A stretch of DNA of 64,000 nt from Pollenia angustigena (GCA_930367215.1 OV884058.1:167134478-167198477); one strand, 5' to 3'. Counted from the stretch's first letter, positions 25,090-37,724 are shown. Made by a program: numbers and translations. The notes: generated by a model not told the origin, from the letters alone.

Positions 25090-26196
25090 AACAGATATTT
25101 TTTATATATACACAGAAAAAATTATCTGTAATTTTTTATCTGATGGGTGTTGTTTCAAGCCTTTTTAAATATTTAACTGAATATTTTGTAATTATAGTTT
25201 TTACTAATGGCACATTATGGATGTTTGAGTTTTTAACATATTAAGGAGCGGCTGTGATTATTCGAAGAAGTTTATTTTAGCGAATTTTAATTTGTTCGAC
25301 ATTAGAGGCCGAGGCAGTGCCACAGCACCAGATTGGCTTTAATAAAGAATTGAAAAGTAGAAGTTTTCAATCGAGACGAAGAACAGAATTCCTTCCAATA
25401 AGCCAATGAATTTGAAAGGCTTTTCTTTCATTTGAGTTAATTTTGCCTCTTTGTGCATTTCCACGCCAACCTCCGATCTAGATGCATACCGAGATATTTT
25501 ACATGCGAATGTTGAGGTATTATTAGATTATTGATTTTAATAGGCGCAAGGTGAATGTTATATGTACGCATTTTTGCTCATTGACCTTTAACCTCCATTG
25601 TTTTAACCATATTTCTAGTTGAAATACACGAACCTGAAGGTAACGAGTTGCTTCATGACGGTTTTCGTGTACGCTTAGAAAAGCTGTATCGTCTGCAAAT
25701 GCTGAAGTTTGTGTGTAGTTGTTTGTTGGCATGTCCGAAGTATAAGTTAAGTATAATAGAGGGCCCAGGATGCTGCCTTGTGGGACTCCAGCGCCAATTG
25801 GCTGAGGTGAACTTAAGAAATTTCCTTCTTTAAAAATAAGTTGACGACCGACTAAGTAGCTTTCTAACAGCTTGTGTGTGTTTACTGGTAAATTTTGCTT
25901 CAATTTATGTAATAAGCCTTCATGCCAGACTTTATCAAATGCTTGCGAAACATCGATGAAGAGTGCTGAGCAATATTTTTTTTCTTCAAATGCTTTTCTT
26001 ATGACATTTACTATTCGATGAGTCTGTTCAATTGTGCTGTGTTTTCTTCTAAATCCGAATTGATGGTTTGGAATACATCTATTTTTATTTAAAATCGGTG
26101 TTAATTTTGAAACTAATATTTTCTCAAACAGCTTTGATATATTTGATCATAAGCTTATAGGCCTATAAGACTCAACTTTTGTATGATCTTTACCTG
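25090..26196 (-). pseudogene. jockey-like LINE reverse transcriptase fragment
   Basis: Read on the minus strand from 26196: GKDHTKVESYRPISL, a TGA stop, then SNISKLFEKILVSKLTPILN, FGFRRKHSTIEQTHRIVNVI, ALFIDVSQAFDKVWHEGLL, PIGAGVPQGSILGPLLYLTY and AFADDTAFL (the RT FADD catalytic motif). After a frameshift near 25545 it continues VKYLGMHLDRRLAWK and decays into LLRIITAAP and KYSVKYLKRLETTP. This order matches the RT and C-terminal domain of jockey-clade LINEs. It is 5'-truncated exactly at the MITE at 26197 and inactive. Confidence 0.88.
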
Positions 26197-27087
26197 CACA
26201 GAAAAAAATTATTGCCGAATTATTTTCAAACAAACGTTTGTTTGAAAATTTTTTTAATTTCTATAAATTTTTTTACTGATTCAAACAATATTTTTGTTTG
26301 ATTTTTATTTAACTAACAAAAATGTGGACAACTCTTCAAAAATATAATAAACGCGTTATTGGTGTCAAGTTTTCATAATTTTGTATGAAATATTTAACGC
26401 TCTTTAATGTTGTCGTCTTTATGCATTTTTTTATTTGATCGTAAGCAACACTTCTTTATGTGAAATATAAGAACAACAAAAAAAAACACATACAGTCTAT
26501 TTTTGGACGCTTTAAAAAAGTGCAACTATAAGAAAAACAATAGCAGAAACAACATTACAAGAAACGAAATCCCGTATTCAATTTTTTAAAACTGTTTGGT
26601 TAAATACATCAAATACAAAAATAGAATGATGGCGAAAAACATATCGAGTCGGTCTGCTGCCGTTTTTGGTTACATTTCTTCTTCAGCAAAGGAAAGGATA
26701 CAGCAACAGAGAGTGATAAAGAAAAACATTGTGTTGTGTGTGTATAAATAAGACTTCGTTCAAAAATTATTCCAACAAAAAAAATGTGTCTCAAAGCCAG
26801 TCGGCGTCTCTGCTCTGCCGTTATCTTCTCATACAGTGCTTACTTGTGTGCGCGTCATTGCTTGTGCAAAAACTTTTTTTATTTTGAAATTTAGTATATG
26901 CATTTTAATAAACTTTTTGTTTGATTCAGTTAAATTATTTGTTTGAAAAAATCAGTGTTTTTTTTCAATAAACAAAATGCAAATAAATTGTTTGAATATG
27001 CAAATTTGTTTATATGACCGATTTCAGTCAAAAAATTGTTTGATTCTACAAATTTTTTGTTTGAATTGGAAAATAATTTTTTCTGTG
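26197..27087 (+). mobile_element. CACAGAAAAAA-ended MITE, copy 1
   Basis: It starts CACAGAAAAAAATTATTGCC and ends AAATAATTTTTTCTGTG. No frame is long or conserved among the four copies, so the small ORFs are chance. It lies head to head with copy 2. Confidence 0.8.
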
Positions 27088-27195
27088 TATGTAGCTATAC
27101 AGTCGCGAGTACAGGAGAAGAAAAAAGAATTGGTACACATCCTTACCCATCTCAACCCCCAACCACCTTAAACGGAAAAATATATACCATTTTTA

Positions 27196-28183
27196 CACAG
27201 AAAAAATTATTTTTCCAATTCAAACAAAAAATTTGTAGAATCAAACAATTTTTTGTCTGAAATCGGTCCCATATTCAAACAATTTATTTGCATTTTGTTT
27301 ATTGAAAAAAAACACTGATTTTTTCAAACAAATAATTTAACTGAATCAAACAAAAAGTTTACTGAAATTCATATACTAAATTTCAAAATAAAAAAAAAAA
27401 ACAGGTTTTTGCACAAGCAATGATGCGCACACAAGCAAGCACTGTATTAGAAGATGATGGCAGAGAGAGCAGAGCGGCCAGCTGGCTTTGAGACACATTT
27501 TTTTGTTGGAATAATTTTTGAACGAAGTTCTTTTTTTATACACACAATGTTTTTCGTCATCACTCCTTGTTGCTGTATCCTTTCCTTTGCTAATGAAGAA
27601 GAAATGTAACCCAAAAACGGCGACAGACAGACTCGATATGTTTTTCGTCATCATTATATTTTTGTATTTGATGTATTTAAGCAAACAGTTTGAAAAAATT
27701 TAATACGGGATTTTGGTTTTTTTTTAACCAACCAAAAATTTATTTTGTTTCTTATAATGTTGTTGTTGTTTCTGTTGTTTAAAAAGAGTGAAACGTTTTT
27801 TTACCTGCTATTTTTTTTTTTTTTTCCTTCAAACCTCTTCATCTTTCTTACTGTTGTACTTTTTTAAAGTGTCCAAAAATAGACTGTATGTGGTTTTTGT
27901 TGTAGTTCTTATATTTCACATTAGGAAGTGTTGCTTACGATCAAATAAAAAAAAATGCAAAAAGACGACAACATTAAAAAGCGTTAAATATTTCATACAA
28001 AATTATGAAAACTTGAAACCAATAACGCGTGTATTATATTTTTGAATGGTTGTCAACATTTTTGTTGGTTAAATAAAAATCAAACAAAAATTTTAATTGA
28101 ATCAGTAAAAAAATTTGTAGAAATTAAAAAAATTTTCAAACAAGCGTTTGTTTGAAAATAATTCGGCAATAATTTTTTCTGTG
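27196..28183 (-). mobile_element. CACAGAAAAAA-ended MITE, copy 2 (inverted)
   Basis: It is the inverted counterpart of copy 1 over nearly its full length, 108 bp away. It starts CACAGAAAAAATTATTTTTC and ends GCAATAATTTTTTCTGTG. Confidence 0.8.
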
Positions 28184-28931
28184 GATGATCTTTCCAAATG
28201 AAATTTTGCAAAATGGTATGTTTTAGTTGAAGGTTCCTTAACAACCCCCCCGTCACCCATCCCACAGGAGCTCAAGTCGGATCCACGTCTGAGTTATGTT
28301 AAGATATATATATACCTATGTTTATGTATTTATATAATCACATAAGTTCACATAATATATTATAGCCATATATGATCATATCTACTTTTATTTGCTCAGG
28401 TAGGCAAAAAGATGTGGACAGGAGATGAGCATATATAGATATTCCACAAACTACTAATATAATCGCTGCAAATGATCATATTTTATTACACCTCCAAAGC
28501 CCTTTTTAATTTTGTTCGATACTTTTGGGTCGTCAAAGATCTGGCCAGCCCCTGTATGTACGTGTCTAATTTTACCCAGGGATCAAACATGGTATTCTTA
28601 ACTTGGATACCAAATTTCAACCATTTACGTAAAGAAATAAAGAAGTTATGGATATTTGGCCGGAATTTCCTAGTGTGCCTTGGTAGTAGCTATTATAAAA
28701 GTTATCGTCGCCAAATTTTGTATCAATACCAACATTTATAAAGAAGTTATGAGATTAAAAGCTATTTTCGGGAGTGTATTTATGGAGCTTTGGTCAAATA
28801 TGAATCAATTCTAATAAAATTTAGTAAGGTAATTTAGGTTATAATAAAATATTTTTAGGCCAAAGACACTACTTCGGAAAAAAGTTTGTACGAAGGCTAT
28901 ATTTAATTATCCTTATGGAAGTAAGAACCTG
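28184..28931. other. unassigned spacer between MITE copies 2 and 3
   Basis: Non-coding by eye. A block at 28560-28760 (aattttacccagggatcaaa, aaattttgtatcaatacca) reads like the degenerate repeats at 22.0-22.9 kb and 33.4-33.7 kb. Confidence 0.4.
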
Positions 28932-29909
28932 CACAGAAAAAATTATTTTTCCAATTCAAACAAACATTTTGTAGAATCAAACAATTTTTTGTCTGAAATC
29001 GGTCCTATAAACAAATTCGCATATTCAAACAATTTATTTGCATATTGTTTATTGAAAAAAAACACTGATTTTTTCAAACAAATAATTTAACTGAATCAAA
29101 CAAAAAGTTTACTGAAATTCATAGACTAAATTTCAAAATAAAAAAAAAGTTTTTGCACAAGCAATGACGCGCACAGAAGCAATGAGCAGCACTGTAGGAG
29201 AAGATGAAGGCAGAGCAGAGCCGCCGGCTGGCTTTAAAACTTTTTTTTTGTTGGAATAATTTTTGAACGTAGTCTTATTTAATTTATACATGCAACACAA
29301 TGATTTTCTTCATCACTCACTGTTTCTTTATCCTATCCTTTGCTAAAGAAGAAATGTAACTAAAAACGGCAGCAGACCGACTCGATATGTTTTTCGTCAT
29401 CATTCTATTTTTGTATTTGATGTATATTTAAGTAAACAGTTTGAAAAAATTGAATACGGGATTATGGTTTTTATAATGTTGTTTAAAAAGAGTGAAACGT
29501 TTTTTTTACCTGCTATTATTTTGCTTATAGTTTTTTAAAGCGTCCAAAAATAGACTGTGTGTGTTTTTTGTTGTTGTTCTTATATTTCACATAAAGAAGT
29601 GTTGCTTACGATCAAATAAAATAATGCAGACACGACAAAATTAAGGAGCGTTAAATATTTCATACATAATTATGAAAACTTGACACCAATAACGCGTTTA
29701 TTATATTTTTGAAGAGTTGTCCACATTTTTGTTGGTTAAATAAAAATCAAACAAAAATATCGATTGAATCAGTTGAATCAGTTGTCCACATTTTTGTTGG
29801 TTAAATAAAAATCAAACAAAAATATCGATTGAATCAGTAATAAAAGAAATTAAAAAAATTTTCAAACAAGCATTTGTTTGAAAATAATTCGGCAATAATT
29901 TTTTCTGTG
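28932..29909 (-). mobile_element. CACAGAAAAAA-ended MITE, copy 3
   Basis: It has the same orientation as copy 2. It contains a 57-bp local duplication near its right end (ttgaatcagttg through aaaatatcga, 29762-29840). Confidence 0.8.
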
Positions 29910-29911
29910 TG

Positions 29912-30070
29912 TGCGCCAAATTTTAATAAATTGTCTCTGAAATGTACCTGTACTTTGCGTGCAAGGTTAACCTGGACAGACAACCATCCATCCAGCCGGA
30001 CGGACATCGTAAGGTTGCCTCAGAATGTTATTCCTTTTCGTAAACCGACCGACTATTGGTTTACTTAAAG
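29912..30070 (-). mobile_element. fragment of the second DINE-like family
   Basis: It is inverted relative to 42758-43035, sharing the blocks gtactttgcgtgcaaggtta and acaaccatccatccagccgg. It sits between MITE copy 3 and DINE copy D. Confidence 0.5.
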
Positions 30071-31839
30071 GTGGGTCGAGAGAACTGTTTAATAATTGCT
30101 TTAAGTTTGCTATTTATTATACCCTCCACCACAATTAGTTGTGAAGAAGGTATACTAAGTTTGTCATTCCGTGTGAAACTTTTTTATTATTCATCTCAGA
30201 TCCCATAAAGTATATATATTCTGGGTCCTTGAGTAATTCTGAGTCGATTTAGCCATGTCCCTCTGTCTGTCCGTCTGTTGAAAACACGCTCACTTTCGAA
30301 AAACTCAAAAGAAATAAACAAACTTGGTGTCAAATTCGTTGTAGCTATCCTAAGCAGAACTGAAATCCATCAAAATTGGTTCAGTAGGATCAGAAATATG
30401 AAACAAAATGTGGAACCACCACCTAAAAAAAATTTATAATTTTGTTACAAAAACTAACATAATTGGTGGAATAATTCACAGAATGATATAAGATTTTGCA
30501 AAAATTAGTTTTATTCGACTGGAAATCACACTGTTAAATTTAGTGAAGATCAGGCCATAATTCATCTAGGCCCCATATAAGCCCTACTGCCGGAAAACAG
30601 TATAGTACGTCCAATAACCCTAATAAAAAAGATTTTACAAAAAATTTTGGCACGTCAAAGTTTAATAGGACTACAATTGACTCTGTCAAATTTCGTGAAG
30701 ATCGGTCCACAATTTACCCTGGTCCCCATATAAGCCTTACTTTCGCAAACCAGTTTAGTACGCAAAAAACCTTAAAAAATTATGCTATCATAACAAACTT
30801 TGGTACGTGACAGTTTTATAGGACTAGAAATTACACTGTCAATTTCGTGAAGATCGGTCTATAGTTTACCCTAGGCCCCATATAAACCCTACTCCCAGAA
30901 AACAGTTTAGTACGCATTAAAACACAAAAAATAATGCTATCATAACAAAATTTGGGACATCACAGTTTTATTGAATAAGAAATAAGACTATATAATTTTG
31001 TGAAGAACGGTCCATAATTTACTACCATAGGCCTCATATAAACCCTACCACCGGAAAACAGTTTAGTACGCCTAAAACCGTAAATAACAATGGTATCATA
31101 ATAGAAATTGGTACGACACAGTTGTATAGGACTAGAAATGACACTGTGAAATTTCGTGAAGATCGATCCATAATTTACCCTAGGCCCCATATAAGGCCCA
31201 CTCTGGTTAAATAATTAAATACGCCTTAAACCATAGCAGATATAGATATTGCGGTAAACTTTCTTCCAGCTTCATATGGCCAGAAAAAATGTTATGCAAT
31301 TTTGTGATATACGGTCCATAATTTACCTTAGATCTCATTTTAACAGTGTCATTAACTGCAAACGCTAAAACTTATTGCACCGCTGCACAGAGGGGTGAAA
31401 TCGCAAAAATAGATATTAATTGAAAAATTAAAATTTGTTTTTTTTTTAAATATTTAGTAGCCGATTACAGTATATAAAATTCTACATCACTACTGAAAAT
31501 TTCAATGTCATATGTTGTTTACTTGTCAAGCTGCATTGTATTAAAGTTAAGTAATTTTTGAGCTATTCGAGCACAAAAGTGTTAATTGAAATTCGGTATA
31601 CATATTTCAACGCTTAATATATAGTTTTTCGTAAGTCAAAAGTTATTCTTTTACTATGGAATCTTCAACCTCAAGTATTTTAGCGTTGTTCTAAAAATAA
31701 TTGTGTTAACAAAAGTTGTGTAGAAGTATTTTTAAAAATTTTTTTAAAATATGTCTCAATTTTGTCTCAAAATATGAATGGTGTTAGTTGGCGTTAGACT
31801 ATTAATTTGTTAAGAAACTACAGTTCCTAGACCTTCATA

Positions 31840-32693
31840 CACAGAAAAAATTATTATTTCAAACGCTTGTTTGAAAATTTTTTTAATTTCTATAAATTTT
31901 TTTTACTGATTCAAACAATATTTTTGTTTGATTTTTATTTAACCAACAAAAATGTGGACAACTCTTCAAAAATATAATAAACGCGTTATTGGTGTCAAGT
32001 TTTCATAATTTTGTATGAAATATTTAACGTTCTTTAATGTTGTCGTCTTTTTGCATTTTTTTATTTGATCGTAAGCAACACTGCTTTATGTGAAATATAA
32101 GAACAACAACAAAAAACACACACAGTCTATTTTTGGACGCTTGAAAAAAGTGCAACTATAAGAAAAACAATAGCAGAAACAACATTACAAGAAACAAAAT
32201 CCCGTATTCAATTTTTTAAAACTGTTTGGTTAAATACGTCAAATACAAAAATAGAATGATGACGAAAAACATATCGAGCCGGTCTGCTGCCGTTTTTGGT
32301 TACATTTCTTCTTTAGGAAAGGATACAGCAACAGAGATTGATAAAGAAAAAACATTGTGTTGTGTATATAAATAAGACTTCGTTCAAAAATTATTCCAAC
32401 AAAAAAAATGTGTCTCAAAGCCAGCCGGCGGCTCTGCTCTGCCGTCATCTTCTCATACAGTGCTTACTTGTGTGCGCGTCATTGCTTGTGCAAAAACTTT
32501 TTTTTTTATTTTGAAATTTAGTATATGAATTTCAGTAAACTTTTTGTTTGAAAAAATCAGTGTTTTTTTTCAATAAACAAAATGCAAATAAATTGTTTGA
32601 ATATGCGAATTTGTTTATAGGACCGATTTCAGACAAAAAATTTTTTGATTCTACAAATTTTTTGTTTGAATTGGAAAAATAATTTTTTCTGTG
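31840..32693 (+). mobile_element. CACAGAAAAAA-ended MITE, copy 4, nested in the Transib-like element
   Basis: It has the same orientation as copy 1. TA flanks both ends (31838-31839, 32694-32695), suggesting a Tc1/mariner-type TA duplication. The flanks of the other copies do not show this cleanly. Confidence 0.78.
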
Positions 32694-32776
32694 TACTCAG
32701 TAATAACATGTTGCGCGTTTTTGCGCGAATTTTTTTTATTAAATTAATTGTGAAAATAGTCACTCATAGTCATAAC

Positions 32777-33103
32777 ATGCCTCCAGCCTTGCATACGTTT
32801 TTAATACATGGCCCAGAAATCATTTCGCACGCGCTATTACCGATCGGTGAACTGTCTGAGGAAGCCCAGGAAGCCCGAAACAAAGATTTTAAAAGCTACA
32901 AAGAACATTTTTCTCGCAAATGTAGTTGGCAGGATTGCAATCGAGACATATTAAATAGGTTCCTACTAAGTTCAGATCCAATGCTATCTGGCAAAGCAAA
33001 ATTGCCCAAAAAAAAAATTCCACCAAATTCCAAAATCAGTAGTAGATCTACTAGTTTCGCCTTCAGTTTTGACGATCGTGGCACCAGAAGGCACAAATCA
33101 TGA
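32777..33103 (+). pseudogene. Transib transposase C-terminal fragment (RAG1 core-like)
   Basis: This frame of 108 residues starts MPPALHTFLIHGPEIISH, continues LPIGELSEEAQEARNKDFKS (in outline) and then RKCSWQDCNRDILNRFLLSS. It aligns by eye with the end of the RAG1/Transib catalytic core, where RAG1 has HKTLAHVPEIIE and, further on, [20 protein letters not shown]. The Glu at residue 32 (codon 32870-32872) would be the third DDE acidic residue (RAG1 E962). The upstream catalytic domain with the two Asp is missing, and a frame change near 33060 disrupts an acidic tail (APEGTNHDTDDDG in the next frame). It cannot encode an active enzyme. Upstream in-frame residues belong to the MITE. Confidence 0.82.
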
Positions 33104-34213
33104 TACAGATGACGACGGGCATATTTTTTAAAATAGCAGGTCAGAAACACATGTCTTATAATAAATATATGCAAGCTATTTATATTTTTGAACAAAACGC
33201 TCACCAGACACATCCGTACACGATCGAACAATTTAAATATCTGCTTTGAGTCCCGAATTTATTTACCTTTCGTCTACGTAATTACATATATTAAAAATAA
33301 ATTGATTACTATGTTAAAATTTTATTAATTTTTTTCAAAAAAAAAAAAAAAAAAAAATCCGACTGAGCCAGAGCTATTTTTTAAGAGGGGCCGTGACACC
33401 GCCCTATTCCACCTTGGATGTAATTCATACTGTACGATCAATATATTATACCAAATCTCATCTTCATATCTCTGATAGTTCATGAGATATATCCGTTCTA
33501 AGTTTCAGGTTATATGGGCGGTGCCTCGCCCCTTTATCCAATCACAACCAAGTATATCCAAGGACTATTAGCAGGTCAACAGTAAAACATTAGGAAAGTT
33601 TCATGACAATCGGTCTATTACTGTGGCCGCTAGAGCGATTTTTAATAGGGGGAGTGTCACCGCCCACTTTTCCGAAAGATGTGTAGCCTATGCCACTCAG
33701 TGATAACGTATCATTCTAATAGTGAAAGAATTTTTTAAATTGAATAAGTAGTTTAATTAATCTCAATTTTTGCGATTTCATCCCTCTGTGCGCTGTATTG
33801 AAATTTATGCTTTTTAATACCAGAAATCACTCTACAGAATTTCGGGATGATTGGTTCATAGCTTACCATGGCTTCAATATAAATTGCCCTCCTGAAAATC
33901 ATTTAGGCTCGGCTTAAACTGTTACGAATCATGATATTTTACTCAAGCTAGTTAAAATTGCTAAAAAAGCATTCAACTTTCTGATTGTCGGTCAATAATT
34001 TAATATAGTTTTAAGCCGCAAACAATTTAAATGCAGAAGTCTGTTTTTTAAAGATAAATTAATAAAGACAGCAATAAACATTTGAACTGTGGGTGGAGGC
34101 TATCAAAGATTCAGCACAGCCGAATATAGCACTCTAACTCGTTTTTTATTGCAATTGTTAGTTACAAATCCACAGTTACAAATCCACAGTTTAAAAAAAA
34201 TGTACGTATGCAT

Positions 34214-34863
34214 CAGTGTTGCCAGTGGATTTCTCGAAAAAAATACCTACATATGCCAAGAAAAATCCGATTATTCCCTACATGTTGAAAAAATGTCACA
34301 TACAAAAATCCCAACGCTTTATTGTCATTAAAATAGAAGAAACAACATAAGTTATAAAAAACAAATTTTATTCGAATGTGTATATTAAAGCTTTGGCAAA
34401 AACTAAGTACAAAACTGAAACAAATAATACAGGGTTGGGTTGTTCACTGAAGGCTGGTTATCCGGTTATATGGTTATTTAGCTATAAATATTAACAATAA
34501 CAAAATACATTTATTTATTTTTTTTAAATACATGTTGTTGCTGTTAATATCTGAAAAATCCTAGTATGATTGTACTTTTAATTAAATTCAATTAAACATT
34601 TCAACACTGAATGATATCTTGGAAAAAATAAAGACATACATATTAGTGTCGCCAACATTTTAAACCACAAACAATTCTGGAAACATATTTTTAAGCGATT
34701 TTAAAAAGCGTTTTTTCTGCATTTATTTCATAAATAATGCGATATTACGAAAAATCCCCACATTTTGGAGATTATTAAAAATCGTTCCGATTTTCCCTAT
34801 GCTTCTATTTTAGTATTAAAAATACCTACATGTAGGGATTTTCCCCTACTTCGGGCAACACTG
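34214..34863. mobile_element. 650-bp hAT-like MITE
   Basis: TIRs CAGTGTTGCCAG and CAGTGTTGCCCG (reversed) are typical of hAT. The flanking 8-mers GTATGCAT and ATAAGCAT agree at 6 of 8 positions, an eroded duplication. Internal 'tacatgtagggattttcccc' resembles 55050-55230 inside the hAT element at 54506. Confidence 0.68.
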
Positions 34864-35035
34864 ATAAGCATGTATGTTTGTACGGTCATATTTTGGTGAA
34901 ACTTTTTTTTATTGCATTTTTATTTGTTTAAATATGTACTTTTGCTTTTGTTTTATTGTTTGTTTTTCGTTTTAATGAATCATTAAACCGAAATGCCGTT
35001 AAATCGAAAAAATCTGTTAATCGTAAAAAATGGAC

Positions 35036-35163
35036 GGTACACACACGTCAAGTTTAATAAAGTCTTGAGTTTGAAGGAGAGAGGGAAAAAGAAATGGCAT
35101 TCTCTTTTCCCTTCTCTCCTAAAAGCTCAAGACTTGAAGAGTCAAACTTGACGTGTGTGAACC
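35036..35163. mobile_element. 128-bp palindromic MITE
   Basis: GGTACACACACGTCAAGTTT faces its near-exact complement at 35144-35163, and the middle (cttgag...ctcaag, gggaaaag...cttttccc) also folds, giving an almost complete hairpin. No target duplication was found. Confidence 0.65.
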
Positions 35164-35410
35164 GGCACTTACGATTACGAATTACCGAGACTCTACTGTA
35201 CGTAATTTGATGATAGGACAAGTCTTATTTTTTGGTAGAGATACAAAGCTTGGAGAAATGTTGGACAAAGTCTATAGAAAAAACCTATTTTTAACCCTTA
35301 AATGCATGATCTTTTATTTTGAATTAAAAAAAAAACTGTTTTGAGTTAATATTTATTTTGAAAAAAGTTGTATGTACACTTGGCAACATACATAATACGT
35401 TAACAAACAA

Positions 35411-35755
35411 CAATGCATATTGTTGACAATAGTCAACAATTCAATTTCAAAGTATGCCTTTTTTTTCGTGTCTTAATAATTTAAGTAAAGCTTCGCACAG
35501 ACGATGGTCAGATCTTGCAATGTTGTCATTTTTCTGACAATGGTGCTATTGTCAGGTCCATTAATTTTACACATCTGCCAAATGAAAATTAGCTTACAAT
35601 GTTCAAACAGTTGCAAGACATTTTAAGGCAATTTTAATGACAACATTGTAAGATCTGACCATCGTCTGTGCGAAGCTTTACTTAAATTATTAAGACACGA
35701 AAAATAGGCATACTTTGAAATTGAATTGTTGACTATTGTCAACAATATGCATTGA
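35411..35755. repeat. foldback: two ~120-bp near-identical inverted arms
   Basis: Arms 35411-35533 and 35634-35755 are complementary with only one to three differences and an unpaired middle of about 100 bp. Each arm contains the self-complementary TGTTGACAATAGTCAACA and the block AAGCTTCGCACAGACGATGG. It is likely a foldback-type MITE. Outside flanks show no clear duplication. Confidence 0.75.
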
Positions 35756-37724
35756 AGAAGGAAGGGTATCCCGCTTAAAAGTTCCGGAAATTAAAAACAA
35801 ATAAATTTCTTGGCAAATCATGCGACACTCTACTAGGAGTGCTTATTTCCTTTTTCTTATTTTAATTCCTTTTTTTTCACAAAATTTCCCAGTCAATTGC
35901 TTTACTTTTCTATTTCGACATTTACAAACTTTTTAAAGCAAACAATAGTATTTTTGATTTTCTGACAAATGTTTCCAAAAAGGTCAAGGAGAAAAGTTGG
36001 GCATTAGAATACATTTGTGATTTTCATAAGAGTAGACATTTTTTTTATTTGTTAGTTTATTGAACTTATTTCACAGTATGTGAACCCAAATTGGAAAAAT
36101 ATCAAGTTGTAATACGAACACAAACACATACACACCTTAATATAGTCTTTCTAAAAATTTTTACTTTTCTAACTTAAACGTTAAAAATGTAAAAAAGGTA
36201 TGTACTTGCTTTGAAAACAAAGTCAAGGTTTCCTATTGCTCTTTAAATAAACATAAAAAGACAGGTTAAAAAGAAAAATCCCAGACAAAAAAAAAAAAAA
36301 AAAAATATTTAGACTTAAATATGTATATTAAAATAATGAAAACAAAATTAACACCAACAAAAATCTGGAAGATAAATAGGAAAATAATCGCACTTATACA
36401 CTAATAAAACGTGAAACCTTGACAGTGAATTCAGTTGAAAGAGAATTTTTATTTTGTTTTCCGAATTTTTTAATTTAATTTTTTTTTCTTTCTTTCTATT
36501 AGTATATTAAAAAATTAAATAAAAACACTAGAGCCTTGCTGAACGCTGGAAGAAATAAAACAAATAGTTTCTTTATTTGTAGAAATACAAGCTGTTTGTT
36601 AAACCGTGGACCATTTTTAACCAATTTTAGTTGGTTTCATTATTGTAAAGCGAAACAGGAGCTTTATATCGCACAACTAGTTCAAAAGTGACTCAACTCA
36701 AAAACCTTAATTTTTTAGATATTGAAAAAACTGTTTTTGACCTGAAAAAAATAGTTTAGAGCAAATGTTTGGAATATTTAGTTAAAAATCCATACATATT
36801 ATGATCTTAAAAGCTTTTTTTAAGTATTTATATACTAGATAATGAACAATCTTTTAGTTGTGTCATTTTTGATGGTGTAGTATTTGCACAAGTAACCGAA
36901 TTATTTTAAGTTAGGTCACTTTAGCTAAATCTTTTTCAAGTTTTGACACTTTTGCTAATATATAAATTGACACAAGTCTTATTAATATAAACTCCAACAA
37001 AGATTGATTTTATCGAAAGTGTCACAATTCGAATTAAGCCTTTTTAGCACTTAGCAGTAGGGGTGTACCTACACTTTATCAATTGCAACTTTATACCAAT
37101 TGAAACATTAGCACAAAGCTGTTTTTTAGCAACAGTTAACAACAACACAATACAATAGAGGTATTCAATGTTTGGTGCGTTTTAGGTTGCAACGGTTTGG
37201 TAGTGCAATAATTTTATCATTGACAGTGAGCGGTATTTTAAGCAACTGTGCAATGCTAGATGCAAATTAGATAACAGCTATTTTACGGAATTATTGGTCG
37301 TGAAAATTTACAAAAAGATGTTTGACTATTTTGTGAAATTGTTTTAAAATGCCACGAAGCAGTGCAAAAGAAAATGTTATTGCAGCATTAGTAGAACTAC
37401 GCCAATCGTTGGCCTTTTTATAAGATGCCTTAAGGTATCGTACCTTCCACCTTATTATATCCAAGGTTGCATCGATACTTTTCAATAAATTAAAAAAAAA
37501 GAAATTTCTTTTGAAAAATTATGGACTTCTCTTAAATACTAACCTCTATGTTTTCTGACTAGTCCAATTTTTATTTTTTATTCAGAGTTGTTGGCTCCAT
37601 ATCTTAAATTTTGATTCACGATTCTAAATTATTGTTTACAAATGTCAGCTGTTCGAGTATGCGTTATGTAAACGCAATACATGTAGTAAAAAAAAGCTAA
37701 ACAGTTTTAGTGTTGCGCAAAAGC

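Larger units (their letters stand above)
31386..33790. mobile_element. Transib-like (RAG1-related) DNA transposon remnant
   Basis: The TIRs are CACAGAGGGGTGAAATCGCA (left) and CACAGAGGGATGAAATCGCA (right, reversed), matching for about 38 bp with few differences. The direct repeat CGCTG flanks it at 31381-31385 and 33791-33795. Inside lie a RAG1-like transposase C-terminus (32777-33103), a nested MITE (31840-32693), a poly-A tract (33338-33358) and a degenerate 'tgggcggtgcctcgcccctt'-type repeat (33.36-33.70 kb). Transib elements characteristically make 5-bp duplications and have ends beginning CAC, like the RAG heptamer CACAGTG. The element sits in DINE copy D; copy E has the empty site. Confidence 0.82.
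30118..34143 (+). mobile_element. DINE-1-like element, copy D, carrying a Transib-like insertion
   Basis: It begins with the hairpin terminus TACCCTCCACCACAATTAGT at 30121 and ends with the TTCAGCACAGCCGAATATAG end near 34130. Four to five tandem units span 30.5-31.2 kb. It is split at 31386-33790 by the Transib-like element; without that insert it is about 1.6 kb. Confidence 0.8.
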
